From assembly GCA_030654395.1 (NCBI GenBank), contig JAURXM010000116.1, forward strand, positions 1 through 64,000: a stretch of DNA of 64,000 bases, written 5' to 3'. The position numbers were made by a program, and so were the translations under genes. This DNA comes from Aquabacterium sp. (GTDB taxonomy: Bacteria > Pseudomonadota > Gammaproteobacteria > Burkholderiales > Burkholderiaceae_C). Below are positions 46,777-55,568 of the stretch, in pieces; within the stretch, counting starts at the first letter, position 1, and every line of letters starts with the position of its first letter. The notes under the pieces were generated by a model. It had not been told where the DNA came from, made no database searches, and was given only the letters and a program-made list of their open reading frames with translations.

Positions 46777-47523
46777 ATGGCTACAAGCGAGTTGCGTGCC
46801 GAGGGGCTCAAGAAACGCTATGGCGCACGCACGGTGGTGCATGACGTCCATGTCGCGGTGGGGGCAGGCGAGGTCGTTGGCCTGCTGGGCCCCAATGGCG
46901 CAGGCAAAACCACCAGCTTTTACATGATCGTGGGCTTGGTGCGTGCGGACGCGGGCCAGATCGTCATTGATGGCCAGCGCATTGAGCGTTTGCCGATTCA
47001 CCAGCGTTCGCGCTTGGGCTTGAGCTATTTGCCCCAAGAGGCGTCTATTTTTCGTCAGCTCAATGTCGAGGACAACATCCGCGCGGTGCTGGAGTTGCAG
47101 GTCGACGAGCAAGGCAAGAGCCTGAGCAAGGTGGCCATTGATGAGCGGCTCAACACTTTGCTGCACGATTTGAGCATCGACAAGCTGCGCACCAGCCCGT
47201 CTTTGGCCTTGTCCGGGGGCGAGCGCCGCAGGGTGGAGATCGCGCGGGCTTTGGCGACGCAGCCACGCTTCATTTTGTTGGATGAGCCTTTCGCAGGGGT
47301 CGATCCCATTGCTGTCATCGAGATTCAGCGCATCATTAATTTTTTGAAAGACCGTGGCATCGGCGTACTCATCACCGACCACAACGTGCGTGAGACGCTG
47401 GGCATCTGCGACCGCGCCTACATCATCAGCGAGGGGCGCGTGCTGGCAGAGGGGCGGCCATCGGACATCGTCAACAACGCTGAGGTACGCAAGGTGTACC
47501 TGGGCGAGCACTTCCGCATGTAA
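46777..47523 (+). CDS. lptB: LPS export ABC transporter ATP-binding protein LptB
   Basis: The ATPase that powers LPS extraction from the inner membrane with LptFG. The 248-residue protein has Walker A GPNGAGKTT, Q-loop YLPQEASIFRQL, signature LSGGERRRVEIARAL, Walker B FILLDEPFAGVDP and H-loop ITDHNVRETL, all intact. Order lptA-lptB-rpoN is the standard proteobacterial one. Confidence 0.97.
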   Translation: MATSELRAEGLKKRYGARTVVHDVHVAVGAGEVVGLLGPNGAGKTTSFYMIVGLVRADAGQIVIDGQRIERLPIHQRSRLGLSYLPQEASIFRQLNVEDNIRAVLELQVDEQGKSLSKVAIDERLNTLLHDLSIDKLRTSPSLALSGGERRRVEIARALATQPRFILLDEPFAGVDPIAVIEIQRIINFLKDRGIGVLITDHNVRETLGICDRAYIISEGRVLAEGRPSDIVNNAEVRKVYLGEHFRM

Positions 47524-47549
47524 GCCCGGCGCAACCGTCTTAAACAGCC

Positions 47550-49085
47550 ATGAAAACGTCCCTGCAGTTCAGGCTGTCTCAACACCTGTCACTCACGCCC
47601 CAGCTGCAGCAGTCCATCCGATTGCTGCAGCTGTCCACGCTGGAGCTGCACCAGGAAGTCGAGCAAATGCTCGAACAAAACCCCTTCCTGGAGCCTGAAG
47701 ATGAGTTTCCTGCGCTGGAGACCGCCGCCACGGCCGAGTTCGAGCGCCAGCGCAACGAGCGCAACAGCCACGAAGACACGGCGCCCGATCGCGATGTCGG
47801 CACAGCCGAGGTTGAGCGTGCGCCCTTGGATGCGGTGGAGGCCGGTGCGACCGAGCGCGACGACTGGGAAAACGGCACCGAGCGCGAGGATTTTGACGGC
47901 ATCCGCGAAACCCCCTCGCGTCAAAACGACAGCGATGACTTCGATCCCCTAGAGCGCAACAGCGTGGCCATCAGCCTGCAAGAGCACCTGCGTCAGCAGT
48001 TGCTGGGCACACGCTTGAGTGCCGAGGACATGGCCTCGGTTGAGGTCCTGATCGACTCCCTCAACGAGGACGGCTACTTGGCCGATACGATCGACGAGAT
48101 CGCCGCCAGCCTGATGCCCGATGAGGATGATGTGGATGCGCTCGACGAGCTGCGATCCCGCTTACGCTGCGCACTGGGCTGGTTGCACAATATGGAGCCA
48201 GTGGGCGTCGGGGCCTCGAATCTGTCTGAGTGCCTGCTGCTGCAATTGCGCACACTGCCGATCAGTGCTAGACGCGATCTGGCGATGGTGATTTGCCAAA
48301 GCCACTTGGAGTTACTGGCCCGGCGAGACACCAAAAAGCTCTGCGCCGTCACAGGTGCAGACGAGGCCGCGTTGAAAGCCGCGCAAAGCCTGATCGTGAG
48401 CCTAGAGCCCAAACCGGGCCGGGCCTTCACGCGCGCTGAGGCCAACATCATCGTGCCCGATGTGATCGTCCAGCGCGCAGGGCGGGGTTGGAAGGTGGTG
48501 CTCAACCCGGATGTGATGCCCAAGCTGCGCATCCATGACATGTATGCGCAGGCCTTGCGCTCCAGCCGCTCACCGCGCGGTACGGCACCGACAGAAAGCC
48601 ACAACGCGCTCACCTCACGGCTGCAAGAGGCCCGCTGGTTCGTCAAGAACATCCAGCAGCGTTTTGACACCATATTGCGTGTGTCGACGGCGATTGTGGA
48701 TCGCCAAAAAAACTTCTTCTCGCACGGTGAGATCGCCATGAAGCCGTTGGTGCTGCGCGAGATCGCCGATGAACTCGGCTTGCACGAGTCCACGATATCG
48801 CGTGTGACAACGGCCAAGTACATGAACACGCCCTTTGGCACCTTTGAGCTCAAGTACTTTTTTGGCTCATCACTCAATACTGAAGCAGGCGGCAATGCCT
48901 CCAGCACGGCTGTGCGTGCGCTCATCAAGCAGTTGGTGGGCGCTGAGAACACCAAAAAGCCCTTGTCGGACAGCCAGCTTGCCCTCATGCTGGAGGAGCA
49001 AGGCATTCAGGTGGCACGCCGCACTGTGGCCAAATACCGAGAAGCTCTCCGGATCGCCCCGGCCAATCTGCGCAAAGCGCTCTGA
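47550..49085 (+). CDS. rpoN: RNA polymerase sigma-54 factor
   Basis: The 511-residue protein begins MKTSLQFRLSQHLSLTPQLQQSIRLLQ, the region I that contacts enhancer-binding activators. An acidic region II follows (residues about 50-140), then the core-binding region and the C-terminal RpoN box ARRTVAKYREAL for recognition of -24 elements. It needs AAA activators for transcription at -24/-12 promoters. It lies 26 bp after lptB. Confidence 0.97.
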   Translation: MKTSLQFRLSQHLSLTPQLQQSIRLLQLSTLELHQEVEQMLEQNPFLEPEDEFPALETAATAEFERQRNERNSHEDTAPDRDVGTAEVERAPLDAVEAGATERDDWENGTEREDFDGIRETPSRQNDSDDFDPLERNSVAISLQEHLRQQLLGTRLSAEDMASVEVLIDSLNEDGYLADTIDEIAASLMPDEDDVDALDELRSRLRCALGWLHNMEPVGVGASNLSECLLLQLRTLPISARRDLAMVICQSHLELLARRDTKKLCAVTGADEAALKAAQSLIVSLEPKPGRAFTRAEANIIVPDVIVQRAGRGWKVVLNPDVMPKLRIHDMYAQALRSSRSPRGTAPTESHNALTSRLQEARWFVKNIQQRFDTILRVSTAIVDRQKNFFSHGEIAMKPLVLREIADELGLHESTISRVTTAKYMNTPFGTFELKYFFGSSLNTEAGGNASSTAVRALIKQLVGAENTKKPLSDSQLALMLEEQGIQVARRTVAKYREALRIAPANLRKAL

Positions 49086-49098
49086 CTTAATCTGCCCC

Positions 49099-50583
49099 AT
49101 GCCCTACAAAACTCAACGCGATCAGCCCTACGTCGGCCACGCCACTCGGTCTGGTTCGCGCCCACAAGACCGCACTCAATCTGGGGACGCGGTGTTGGCT
49201 GTCGACAGGCCTGCGGCGCTCTATTTGTCTTGCCCCTCCGGCGTCGAAGTCTTTCTTGAGCAAGAGGCTGTGCGCATTCTGGGTGACCAAGCTTGCATCA
49301 AGGCCTCACGGGGAGGCATTGAGATTTTGCCGCCCGTCGCCGCGCGGACACCTGCACAGCGACATGCCACTTTGATCGACTACGTCATGCGGCTCAACTT
49401 AGAGAGCCGGCTGGCGCAGCGCGTGCTGTGGCGCGTTGGCTCGCGTGTTTACCGCCACGAAGATGACATCTATCAGCTCAGCCGCAACATCGACTGGAGC
49501 GAGTGGATCACGCCTGATCACACCATCCGTGTCGATGTGGCCTCGCGTCGCAGCCACTTGCAGAGCCTTAACTTCGTCGCTTTGCGCGTCAAAGATGCGG
49601 TCTGTGATGACCTGCGCGAGCGCATGGGCGAGCGCCCCAGTGTCGATACCCGTCACCCTGACCTTGGCCTGATTTTGTACATGGATGACATGCAGGCGAC
49701 CCTGTATGTGGACACCTCTGGCGAGGCCCTGTTCAAGCGCGGCTGGCGCGAAGACACGGGCGAGGCCCCCCTCAAGGAGAACTTGGCTGCGGCCATGCTC
49801 GCGGCAGCAGGCTGGCAAGGCCGACCTGAAGATGGCGCTTTGCTTGACCCTTGCTGCGGCGCGGGCACGATCCCGATCGAGGCCGCACAGATTGCTTGCG
49901 GCATCGCGCCGGGCATTTTGCGTCGGTTCGCGTTTGAGCGCTTGTTGCCATTCAAACCCCATTTGGGCGCCTGGCAGGCGATCAAGCAAGCCTCGCGCGA
50001 CGGTCAGCACGCGCCTTTGGTCGCCATCTACGCCGGTGACGTCGCCTTTCGCATGACCGACTTTGCCACGCGCAACGCCGAGCGCGCAGGCGTGCGCCAT
50101 GCGATCGAATTCAAAACGGCCGATGCCTTGCAACGCCCTGTGCCTTGCGAGCGTGGCGTGCTGATGTTCAACCCGCCTTATGGCGAGCGCATCGACATCA
50201 AGGGCACCGCACGTCAAAGCGCCCGTGGGCGGGGCGAGGCCAGCCACGGATACAACGATGAGTTCGATGACGATGAGGCGCCACGGCACACCAAATCAGG
50301 CCGTGAGCAATTTCAAGATGAAGAGGCGGCCACCTTCTTCCCCAGTTTGTCATCGCACTGGAAGAAGAACTACACCGGCTGGACGGCTTGGATCCTCAGC
50401 CCTGACATGAAGCTGCCCGGCGCCATGCGGCTCAAAGAGAGTCGCCGCGTGGTGCTGTTCAATGGCGCCATCGAATGTCGCCTGTTCCGCTTTGATCTGG
50501 TCGCTGGCAGCAACAAGCGCGTGCCTTTAGGCGACTTAGGCGACTTAGGCGATGCGCCTACTGACGCAGCACCTACTGCGTAA
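49099..50583 (+). CDS. rlmL: 23S rRNA guanine-N2-methyltransferase, RlmL N-terminal type
   Basis: A 494-residue THUMP-containing methyltransferase. The THUMP domain occupies about 45-160; the SAM-binding motif is LLDPCCGAGTIPIEAA (248-263) and the catalytic loop is FNPPYGERI (357-365). This matches the RlmL half of Escherichia coli RlmKL, which makes m2G2445; the RlmK half is absent. A charged low-complexity insert lies at about 370-415. The frame is open back into rpoN, but the ATG at 49099, 13 bp after rpoN, is the sensible start. The 3' end has a 9-bp tandem repeat and overlaps the convergent AAA gene by 11 bp. Confidence 0.9.
   Translation: MPYKTQRDQPYVGHATRSGSRPQDRTQSGDAVLAVDRPAALYLSCPSGVEVFLEQEAVRILGDQACIKASRGGIEILPPVAARTPAQRHATLIDYVMRLNLESRLAQRVLWRVGSRVYRHEDDIYQLSRNIDWSEWITPDHTIRVDVASRRSHLQSLNFVALRVKDAVCDDLRERMGERPSVDTRHPDLGLILYMDDMQATLYVDTSGEALFKRGWREDTGEAPLKENLAAAMLAAAGWQGRPEDGALLDPCCGAGTIPIEAAQIACGIAPGILRRFAFERLLPFKPHLGAWQAIKQASRDGQHAPLVAIYAGDVAFRMTDFATRNAERAGVRHAIEFKTADALQRPVPCERGVLMFNPPYGERIDIKGTARQSARGRGEASHGYNDEFDDDEAPRHTKSGREQFQDEEAATFFPSLSSHWKKNYTGWTAWILSPDMKLPGAMRLKESRRVVLFNGAIECRLFRFDLVAGSNKRVPLGDLGDLGDAPTDAAPTA
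50527..50553 (+). repeat. Three tandem 9-bp copies near the rlmL 3' end
   Basis: TTAGGCGAC is repeated three times (the last copy ends in T), encoding Gly-Asp-Leu in tandem at the RlmL C-terminus. It looks like a small in-frame slippage expansion and would be prone to copy-number change without frameshift. Confidence 0.85.
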
Positions 50584-51580
50584 AGCCCATGACCTGCTTG
50601 CGCCCACTGTGGTCGGGCAGGTCGCTTGGTTCGACGGTGTAGCGGCCATCCAGCTTGGCATTGCCGAATGCCACCATCAACGAGCGACGCATCTCCCGTG
50701 GTGCGCAGTGGCTTAACTCGTTGAGCACGTCATCACCGAGGACAGGGTCAAAGCGCTGGCCCCAATCGTGGTCGCTGCGGATGCTGTTGTACAGCTTGGC
50801 GGCGATTTTGCGGCCAGCCTCTTCGCTGGGCATGTCGATGTCGAACACGTTCATGCGGTTCAGAATCGGGTCCGGGATGCCTCGCAACTCATTGGCTGTG
50901 GCCACCCAGATCACCTGACTGGCATCAATGGGCACCTCAGCAAACTCGTCAATGAACATGCCTGCGGTGTCATGCTCTAACAAGCTATAGAGCGAGCCCA
51001 GCGGGTCATACGCATGTTCACCGCCGCTCTTGTCGATCTCGTCCACCACCATCACCGGGTTGGCGTATTGGCCATCGACCAAGGTCTCAAACACCTTGCC
51101 GGGCCGCGCACCCTTCCACTGGCTTGAGGCGCCGGACAGCACCCAGCCAGCGGTCATGGAGCTCATGGAGATAAAGCCCAAGCCGGTGCCCAGCAGCTGC
51201 GAGATCTCACGCGCAAAATGGGTTTTGCCGACGCCGGGCGGCCCCAGTAGCAGCATGGGCGTGATCTCCAGCGCGTCACGGCTGTCCGTGCACAAGGCCA
51301 GTTGCCGCTTGAGGTCATCGAGCACCTCATGGAAGTTCGGTAAATCGTCGTACAGGTGGGCCATGGCCGGCAGGCCCGATGGTTTGACCTGGAATCGCTC
51401 GGGGCCCAGCTCCAGCATGCGCTCGTAGGTGGCCCGCAGGGATTCGTGTTCACGCAGAGGCAGCTTGCCCAGCTTTTTTTCGACGGCATCGAGGCGGTAG
51501 ACATCGCGCATGTGGGCGATGGGGATGCGCCCTTTGTAGGTGTCCTGTGTCACGGTAACGAGATCGGTGCAACTGCTCAT
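50573..51580 (-). CDS. AAA+ ATPase of the Lon-like/ClpX-like type
   Basis: A 335-residue AAA+ ATPase without a recognisable protease domain. Walker A is LLLGPPGVGKT, Walker B VMVVDEIDK, sensor 1 WVATAN and an arginine-finger segment is ILNRMNVFDI. The N-terminal 90 residues are helical. The AAA core resembles that of Lon, so it may act as a remodelling ATPase or with a separate protease. The ATG at 51580 is chosen for its GGAGG Shine-Dalgarno sequence. It overlaps the convergent rlmL gene by 11 bp. Function unknown. Confidence 0.87.
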   Translation of the reverse strand: MSSCTDLVTVTQDTYKGRIPIAHMRDVYRLDAVEKKLGKLPLREHESLRATYERMLELGPERFQVKPSGLPAMAHLYDDLPNFHEVLDDLKRQLALCTDSRDALEITPMLLLGPPGVGKTHFAREISQLLGTGLGFISMSSMTAGWVLSGASSQWKGARPGKVFETLVDGQYANPVMVVDEIDKSGGEHAYDPLGSLYSLLEHDTAGMFIDEFAEVPIDASQVIWVATANELRGIPDPILNRMNVFDIDMPSEEAGRKIAAKLYNSIRSDHDWGQRFDPVLGDDVLNELSHCAPREMRRSLMVAFGNAKLDGRYTVEPSDLPDHSGRKQVMGFTQ

Positions 51581-51817
51581 GCTGTCCTCCATCCATTGAC
51601 ACTGTCCAAGACCTCATTGCAGCAAAGACTTGGGGACCAGAGCCCTCGAACAAAGGGACTCATGCCATTCATATCATCGAATCAAATGGCGACCAAGAGG
51701 CTTGCTACCCGTGTGATGAGGGTGGGCGTGTACAAAGTCGCATAAACATGAAATGCCGTGTTGAGCGCGCCCATCGCTACACTGTGCTTTTGCACATCAT
51801 GCCGAGGGACCTTATTC

Positions 51818-52738
51818 ATGTCAGCCAGCCTGTCTGGGCGTTTGGTGGTGGCGATATCCTCGCGTGCCTTGTTCGACTTTGAAGAAGAGAACCGCTTGTT
51901 TGAAGGCGAGGACGACCGCGCCTACATGAAACTGCAACTCGATCGTGTCGACGAGCCCGCCCGCCCTGGCGTGGCCTTCTCTCTGGTGCGCAAGTTGCTG
52001 GCCTTCAATACGCCCGAGCTTGCTCGCGTCGAAGTGGTGATTTTGTCCCGCAACGACCCGGTATCGGGGATGCGGGTGTTCCGCTCGGCCAAGCACTACG
52101 GCCTGCCGATTGAGCGCGGCGTGTTCACCCGTGGTGAGCAGCCTTGGCGCTACCTCAAACCCTTGCAAGCGCATTTGTTCTTGTCGGCCAATGAGAGCGA
52201 TGTGCGCTCTGCTTTGGCGGCCGGTGTGCCCGCCGCACGGGTGTTGCCACACTCTGCCCGCGCAGGCACAGCACACCCCAATGAAGTGCGCATTGCCTTT
52301 GACGGGGATGCGGTGTTGTTCTCGGATGAGGCGGAGCAGGTGTTCCAGCGCAGTGGCTTGGACGCCTTTCAGGCGCATGAGGTGGCGCAGGTCAACAGGC
52401 CCTTGCCGGATGGCCCCTTCAAGCCCTTGCTGCTGGCCTTGCATGACATGCAGCAACGCAACCCGGATCAAGCGCAGGGCGCCATGCGCATCCGCACGGC
52501 GCTGGTCACGGCCCGCAGCGCACCCGCACATGAACGCGCCATCCGCACACTGATGGGCTGGCAAATCGAGGTCGACGAGGCCATGTTTCTGGGCGGCTTG
52601 CCCAAGGGCGAGTTTTTGCGTGAATTTGAGCCCGACTTCTTCTTTGATGACCAGACGGGTCATGTCGACAACGCCGCGCCACATGTGCCATCGGGGCATG
52701 TGGCGGCAGGCATCTCTAACGTGGGGTCAGCATCATGA
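51818..52738 (+). CDS. 5'-nucleotidase (cytosolic cN-I-like, PF06189-type)
   Basis: A 306-residue protein fitting the 5'-nucleotidase family related to eukaryotic cN-I. Motifs include AISSRALFDFEEENRLFE near the N-terminus, the EVVILSRNDPVSGMRVF segment and the Asp-containing RIAFDGDAVLFSDEAE. It probably dephosphorylates nucleoside monophosphates. The ATG at 51818 follows a GAGGGA sequence; an upstream in-frame start is less likely. Its stop overlaps the next small gene in an ATGA junction. Confidence 0.88.
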   Translation: MSASLSGRLVVAISSRALFDFEEENRLFEGEDDRAYMKLQLDRVDEPARPGVAFSLVRKLLAFNTPELARVEVVILSRNDPVSGMRVFRSAKHYGLPIERGVFTRGEQPWRYLKPLQAHLFLSANESDVRSALAAGVPAARVLPHSARAGTAHPNEVRIAFDGDAVLFSDEAEQVFQRSGLDAFQAHEVAQVNRPLPDGPFKPLLLALHDMQQRNPDQAQGAMRIRTALVTARSAPAHERAIRTLMGWQIEVDEAMFLGGLPKGEFLREFEPDFFFDDQTGHVDNAAPHVPSGHVAAGISNVGSAS

Positions 52739-53058
52739 GCGACGAGCCATCAGATTTTTTTGCCCTGCCACCGTTCAAGGCAGACGAAGCGTTGGTCAAG
52801 CTGCGCCGCGATCTGCGTGAGCTCAAAGCCTTGTCTGAAAAAGGCACGGGCGCCTTGCTTCGCTTTGATTGGTGCGGCCTGCCCGCTGTCGAGCTGAGCG
52901 TGGCGCCGGGTGACCAAGCCGCGCTGGCTGTGGCCTTGGCCAAGAAGCCTGGTCAGCGCCCGGACTGGCGCAAACAAACACTGACATCGAGCGGGGATGT
53001 GCGCAAGTTCACCGACGAGGTCAAGCGCAGCTTGAAGCGCTGGGACGACGAGGCTTGA
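52735..53058 (+). CDS. Hypothetical protein coupled to the 5'-nucleotidase
   Basis: A 107-residue soluble protein that I do not recognise as a named family. It begins with an acidic segment, has a central hydrophobic GALLRFDWCGLPAVELSVAPGD stretch and ends in a charged helix FTDEVKRSLKRWDDEA. It starts in a 4-bp ATGA overlap with the 5'-nucleotidase gene, so co-translation and a linked role are likely. Coding is supported by that overlap and by the absence of a better frame. Confidence 0.75.
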   Translation: MSDEPSDFFALPPFKADEALVKLRRDLRELKALSEKGTGALLRFDWCGLPAVELSVAPGDQAALAVALAKKPGQRPDWRKQTLTSSGDVRKFTDEVKRSLKRWDDEA

Positions 53059-53064
53059 GCCGAC

Positions 53065-53667
53065 TCAGCCCCTGCGCATCTTGGCCTTGAACAACTCGGT
53101 GATGCTGACCTCGCGCAAGCCGGGGATCACCTCGTAAGACTCGCCTGCTGCGATGGTGCCGGGGTTGCGCACAGTCAGGTAAAAGCCGCAATAGCCTGAC
53201 TGCGACATCATCTTCACGGCCTGCGGGAAGCCCATGATGGCGGCGAACTTGTAGCAAGGCTGGCGTGGCTCGCTGACGGCCAGTGTGCAGTCGGCAAACT
53301 GCAGCACGTCCCCCACATACACGTCGGACTCCAATAGCCCGCTCAGGGTGAGGTTCTCACCCAGCATGCCGTGAGGCAGCCCATCGCCCCAGCCTTGCTG
53401 GCCTGCTTGCGCGCGCACGGTTTGCCAAAAAGCATAGTGTTCATGCGGGTAGGCGTAAACGGCTTTGCTGCGCCCACCATGCACAGTAGGGTCGGCTTGT
53501 TCATCGCACAGCAAACCCAGCGGCCCCACTTCAATGCGCGCAGGTTGCCCCACGGAGCTGACCGATCGCTTGCCGATGGCCGTCATGATGCGGCGGCCCT
53601 CGATGGTGATCGGGCTGACTTTGGCCGAGTTGATGGACAGGACTTGTCGGGGCTGTGCTGTGGACAT
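53065..53667 (-). CDS. MOSC-domain protein (YiiM-like)
   Basis: A 200-residue MOSC protein. Visible family features are the DEQADPTVHGGRSKAVYAYPHEHY segment, GENLTLSGL, and the cysteine in SEPRQPCYKF that in MOSC proteins handles sulfur or the molybdenum cofactor. YiiM-type relatives confer 6-N-hydroxylaminopurine resistance through Moco-dependent reduction. It lies 17 bp downstream of the modC-like gene on the same strand, so it is likely part of the molybdenum/tungsten operon. Start chosen at the ATG that gives a normal MOSC N-terminus. Confidence 0.9.
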   Translation of the reverse strand: MSTAQPRQVLSINSAKVSPITIEGRRIMTAIGKRSVSSVGQPARIEVGPLGLLCDEQADPTVHGGRSKAVYAYPHEHYAFWQTVRAQAGQQGWGDGLPHGMLGENLTLSGLLESDVYVGDVLQFADCTLAVSEPRQPCYKFAAIMGFPQAVKMMSQSGYCGFYLTVRNPGTIAAGESYEVIPGLREVSITELFKAKMRRG

Positions 53668-53684
53668 GGTGATTGAGTCTGAAG

Positions 53685-54836
53685 TTAACGCCAAGCTGAA
53701 ACAGCGGTGGCCATCGCCTTGAAGCTCACCACGCAGGGCTTGCCAGGCGCCCAGTCCATCTGCTGGATGGACTTGCGTGTGAGCATGGCCCACAAAGGTG
53801 CACTGGCCTTCACTTGCAGGCTATCGGTATCTAGCGCACGGTCTAACTCGATGCCAACTGCGCCATATGTGCCGTGCTCACCGGCCAGCATGACTTGTGT
53901 GATGCGGCCTCTCAGGTGGTTGCTGCAACTGGTGTCAGTCGGGACAGCCTTGTGCAAGGTGATGTCACGTGCGCGCACCTTGAGCCTGACCTTGCTGCCA
54001 ACGCTGTGCAGCAGCGCCGGTACCGTGACCCGCTGCCCGGACACATCGACCTCGCTGAGAACCCAATCGATGTCGTGGCGCTTGACCTCACCTTCGAGCA
54101 CGCTGCCTGCATGCACGCCCTCCAAGAACGTTGACAAGGACACGTCAGACAAAATCTGCGCAGCCGGGCCGGCACTGGCCATGCGGCCTTCATGCAATAT
54201 CACCACCTCATCGGCCAAACGAATGACTTCATTCATGCGCGGGCTGACGAGGACTATGGGCAACTTGAAACGGCCAGGAACCTGAGAGATCAGCTCCAGC
54301 AGGGGCTCTTGCTCGTGTGTGGGTACATCGCCCAGAGGGTCGTCGAGCAACAGAGCGTTGGGTGCAGACAGCAGGGCGCGCCCCAAAGCCACCCGCACAC
54401 GCTGGCTGATGGTCAAGTCCGCAGGTTTGCGGTGGAGCAAGGCTGACAAGTCCAGCCAAGCGACCATTTTGTCAAACGAGACGCTCGCTTGTTTTTTGTC
54501 GGCCGCCTTCAGCCCGTACTGCAAATTGGCCTTGACGTTGAGATGGGGGAACAGGTGTGTGCCCGCGTCGAGCAAGGTCAGGCGGCGCTCATGGGCTGCC
54601 TTGTTGAGCTTCGCCGCAGAGTCGTAAACGGCCTCGTTGCCTAAAGCGATGCGACCGCCCAGTGCAGGCTCCAGACCGGCGGTGGCCTTGAGCAAGGCGC
54701 TTTTACCCGAGCCTGTGCGGCCAACCAGTGCGCAGACACGGCCAGGTAAGACGCGGAATTGTGCGCGGATATCCAGTCCGGGTTGCTGCAGACGCAACTC
54801 GACGCTGAGCGCGCGGGGTGTTTGTTTGTCACTCAT
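53685..54836 (-). CDS. modC: ModC-like ABC ATPase with degenerate catalytic motifs
   Basis: A 383-residue ATP-binding protein in a molybdate/tungstate-type operon. Walker A is intact (GRTGSGKS, 39-46) and the C-terminal TOBE/Mop-like domain is present (about 230-375). However, the signature is LTISQ (141-145) instead of LSGGQ, Walker B reads ALLLDDP with Asp166 where the catalytic Glu belongs, the D-loop is LGDVP, the Q-loop region (87-98) has no Gln and the H-loop His is replaced (VSPRMNEV). The frame is unbroken, so it is not a simple frameshift. It starts in an ATGA overlap with modB. Symbol given for closest family only. Confidence 0.82.
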   Translation of the reverse strand: MSDKQTPRALSVELRLQQPGLDIRAQFRVLPGRVCALVGRTGSGKSALLKATAGLEPALGGRIALGNEAVYDSAAKLNKAAHERRLTLLDAGTHLFPHLNVKANLQYGLKAADKKQASVSFDKMVAWLDLSALLHRKPADLTISQRVRVALGRALLSAPNALLLDDPLGDVPTHEQEPLLELISQVPGRFKLPIVLVSPRMNEVIRLADEVVILHEGRMASAGPAAQILSDVSLSTFLEGVHAGSVLEGEVKRHDIDWVLSEVDVSGQRVTVPALLHSVGSKVRLKVRARDITLHKAVPTDTSCSNHLRGRITQVMLAGEHGTYGAVGIELDRALDTDSLQVKASAPLWAMLTRKSIQQMDWAPGKPCVVSFKAMATAVSAWR

Positions 54837-55564
54837 TTGTGTCGTGCGGACAGACCGGCTGGGCGCAAGCTCGATTGCCATCGCCGACGCCACCGGCGCC
54901 GGCCAATTTCGCTGATGGCCACGGCAGCCAGTGCGATGCTCAGCGAGATGAGGGCCAGCCTAGCCGCGGCGTCACCGCCATCTTGTTGATTCAATAGCGC
55001 TTGCACCATCGCAACGGGGGCAGTGGTGTCGCCCATATGGTGCGGGCGCAGCGAGGCGGCGAGCACCAGCGTGGCCCCAGATTCACCCCATGCGGCGGCC
55101 AATCCCAAAGCCATCGCAGAAGCCACAGCAGGCCAGACCAGGGGCAGCGAGATCGTCCACCAACCTTGCCAGCGAGAGGCGCCCAATGTGCGCGCTATGG
55201 GCAACAACATCGGATCAGTGGCTTCAAAAGCAGGCCGCAGGATGCGTACCATCAATGGCACTGTCATCACGCAAGCCGCCAAGACAGCGCCTGTCGGATA
55301 AAAGTTCATGGTCAAACCAGTTGTCTCATGTACCCAGCTACCCAACGACCCGTTGCCCGTGAGCATCAGCAACAGCGCAAACCCAATCACCGCGGGAGGC
55401 AGGCCCATGGGCAGCAGGATCAAGGTGTCGAGCACGATTTTGCCGCGCCAGCGGGTGCGTGCCATCACCGTGGCCAGTGAGATGGCCAGCGGGGTGGAGA
55501 TCATCAAGGTGATCAGGGCCACTTGCAAGCTCAGCAAAATGGCTTCTATTTCAAATGTGCTCAT
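54833..55564 (-). CDS. modB: ModB-like molybdate/tungstate ABC permease
   Basis: A 243-residue permease with about five TM helices. The N-terminal SLQVALITLMISTPLAISLATVMAR, the LPMGLPPAVIGFALL segment and the EAA-type loop ARTLGASRWQGWWTISLPLVWP match ModB. The EAA loop, which docks the ATPase, looks intact. It overlaps modC by 4 bp and follows the binding-protein gene by 4 bp. Substrate (molybdate or tungstate) cannot be told. Confidence 0.88.
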   Translation of the reverse strand: MSTFEIEAILLSLQVALITLMISTPLAISLATVMARTRWRGKIVLDTLILLPMGLPPAVIGFALLLMLTGNGSLGSWVHETTGLTMNFYPTGAVLAACVMTVPLMVRILRPAFEATDPMLLPIARTLGASRWQGWWTISLPLVWPAVASAMALGLAAAWGESGATLVLAASLRPHHMGDTTAPVAMVQALLNQQDGGDAAARLALISLSIALAAVAISEIGRRRWRRRWQSSLRPAGLSARHK

Positions 55565-55568
55565 GGCC

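Noticed and set aside
48835..49098. N-terminal extension of the RlmL-type protein into rpoN
   Set aside because: It would lie wholly inside the 3' end of rpoN in another frame and adds no family sequence.
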